64,000 nucleotides of DNA from Rhodoferax sp. (GTDB taxonomy: Bacteria > Pseudomonadota > Gammaproteobacteria > Burkholderiales > Burkholderiaceae_C). Positions 63,206-64,000 of the stretch are shown one piece after another; positions within the stretch are counted from its first letter, which is position 1; each line of letters begins with the position of its first letter. Below the pieces are notes generated by a model. The model was not told where the DNA came from. It saw nothing but the letters and a program-made list of their open reading frames with translations, and searched no databases. Position numbers and translations under genes: made by a program. The DNA lies in contig PKWM01000038.1 in the NCBI GenBank assembly GCA_003133245.1, positions 1 to 64,000 on the forward strand, in the 5' to 3' direction.

Positions 63206-63718
63206 TTACGGCGTTAGTGCCTTGACAAAGTTTCGAAGGTCCTCCATATCACCTTCAGAAAATCGTCCTTCCGTGTTGCAGATTTTGAATTCAACAAGCT
63301 TCGCTCTTGACAACTCCTCTGCCTTGGCAAATGAAACGTCTACACCAACACGCTCCATAACATAGCCGCGCCCGACTGTGCCATCGTGCTTTGATGCATC
63401 CAATGGGAAGGGCGAACCGTCAGCAAGCATCACCACATCGTGACACCGCAAATATTTCCACGATTTATTTACCTTCCAGAATGTCAAATTAAGTTTCGAG
63501 GGCAAGGCAGTTGGTTGTTGCCCAGTGAACTGTGTAAACCAACTCGGGGTCAATGCAGAATCTGCACGAGAGATAAGTTCGTCCATTCCCGGAGTAGCCA
63601 CTACAGTTTTGTTAGTAAATCGGTCGAAATTAATTTCAATGCCAGCAAAGGCGTTAGTGGCTAAGAAAAGCACCACTGCAATTTGAAGCTTCAATATCAG
63701 TCTCCTTTCGGTTCCCAT
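63206..63718 (-). CDS. Hypothetical secreted protein
   Basis: N-terminal hydrophobic signal LKLQIAVVLFLATNAFA; 9-nt gap to next minus-strand gene. Confidence 0.6.
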   Translation of the reverse strand: MGTERRLILKLQIAVVLFLATNAFAGIEINFDRFTNKTVVATPGMDELISRADSALTPSWFTQFTGQQPTALPSKLNLTFWKVNKSWKYLRCHDVVMLADGSPFPLDASKHDGTVGRGYVMERVGVDVSFAKAEELSRAKLVEFKICNTEGRFSEGDMEDLRNFVKALTP

Positions 63719-63738
63719 CCCCTAAACTGTGCCGCTTG

Positions 63739-63766
63739 CCAATCATTGTGCCAGATGCTGGACCAG
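63739..63766. repeat. 28-nt direct repeat, copy 2
   Basis: ccaatcattgtgccagatgctggaccag. Confidence 0.9.
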
Positions 63767-64000
63767 TGCGAACAGCGCCAGCAACGTGAGGCCGAAAATT
63801 GCGACATCAAACCGCGATGCGCTCACTCTTCAAGAGTGCCGACGAGTCAAGCCTTCGCAATATTGTGCATAGACCTTGTGAACTCCTTCTGTCAATTTTG
63901 GTTACCATCGAATGTGATCAGCAGTCAATTGAACTAATTGCGTCACAATCCTTGCATTGTCACAGCGCAAAGATGGATGGTTAGGAAGATGATCTTAAAA

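Noticed and set aside
63985-64000. Possible further cassette or attC at the right edge
   Set aside because: Window ends; no complete motif visible

Overview
The window is a roughly 64 kb betaproteobacterial chromosome segment. Gene content and order (split metH, gatCAB/mreBCD, pilSR-ampD-pfkB-prmA-accCB-mpl) suggest a Comamonadaceae/Rhodoferax-like genome; this is inference. About 59 kb is dense core genome: OYE, tRNA-Arg, recQ, metH N-module, sulfate ABC operon, xth, pyrE, gatCAB, mreBCD-mrdA, amidase, two GGDEF/EAL proteins, acyl-CoA synthetase, prfB with its +1 frameshift, pepN, selD, ftsY, TonB/ExbBDD, ffh, pilSR, ampD, accBC, mpl and aroG. The last ~5 kb (about 59.2-64 kb) is an accessory region. 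It holds a truncated tyrosine integrase, long direct repeats, a ~330-nt hairpin-rich RNA-like segment resembling a stand-alone HEARO/omega-RNA with no IscB ORF, a possible BECR-fold nuclease ORF directly after it, a candidate integron attC site, and two orphan cassette-like genes. Smaller surprises in the core include a duplicated 5' half of tRNA-Arg, a frameshifted Type IIG/Eco57I-like C-terminal remnant beside an antitoxin-like remnant, and REP-like palindromes inserted in frame in two coding sequences. All family names come from reading motifs by eye; no database search was run.
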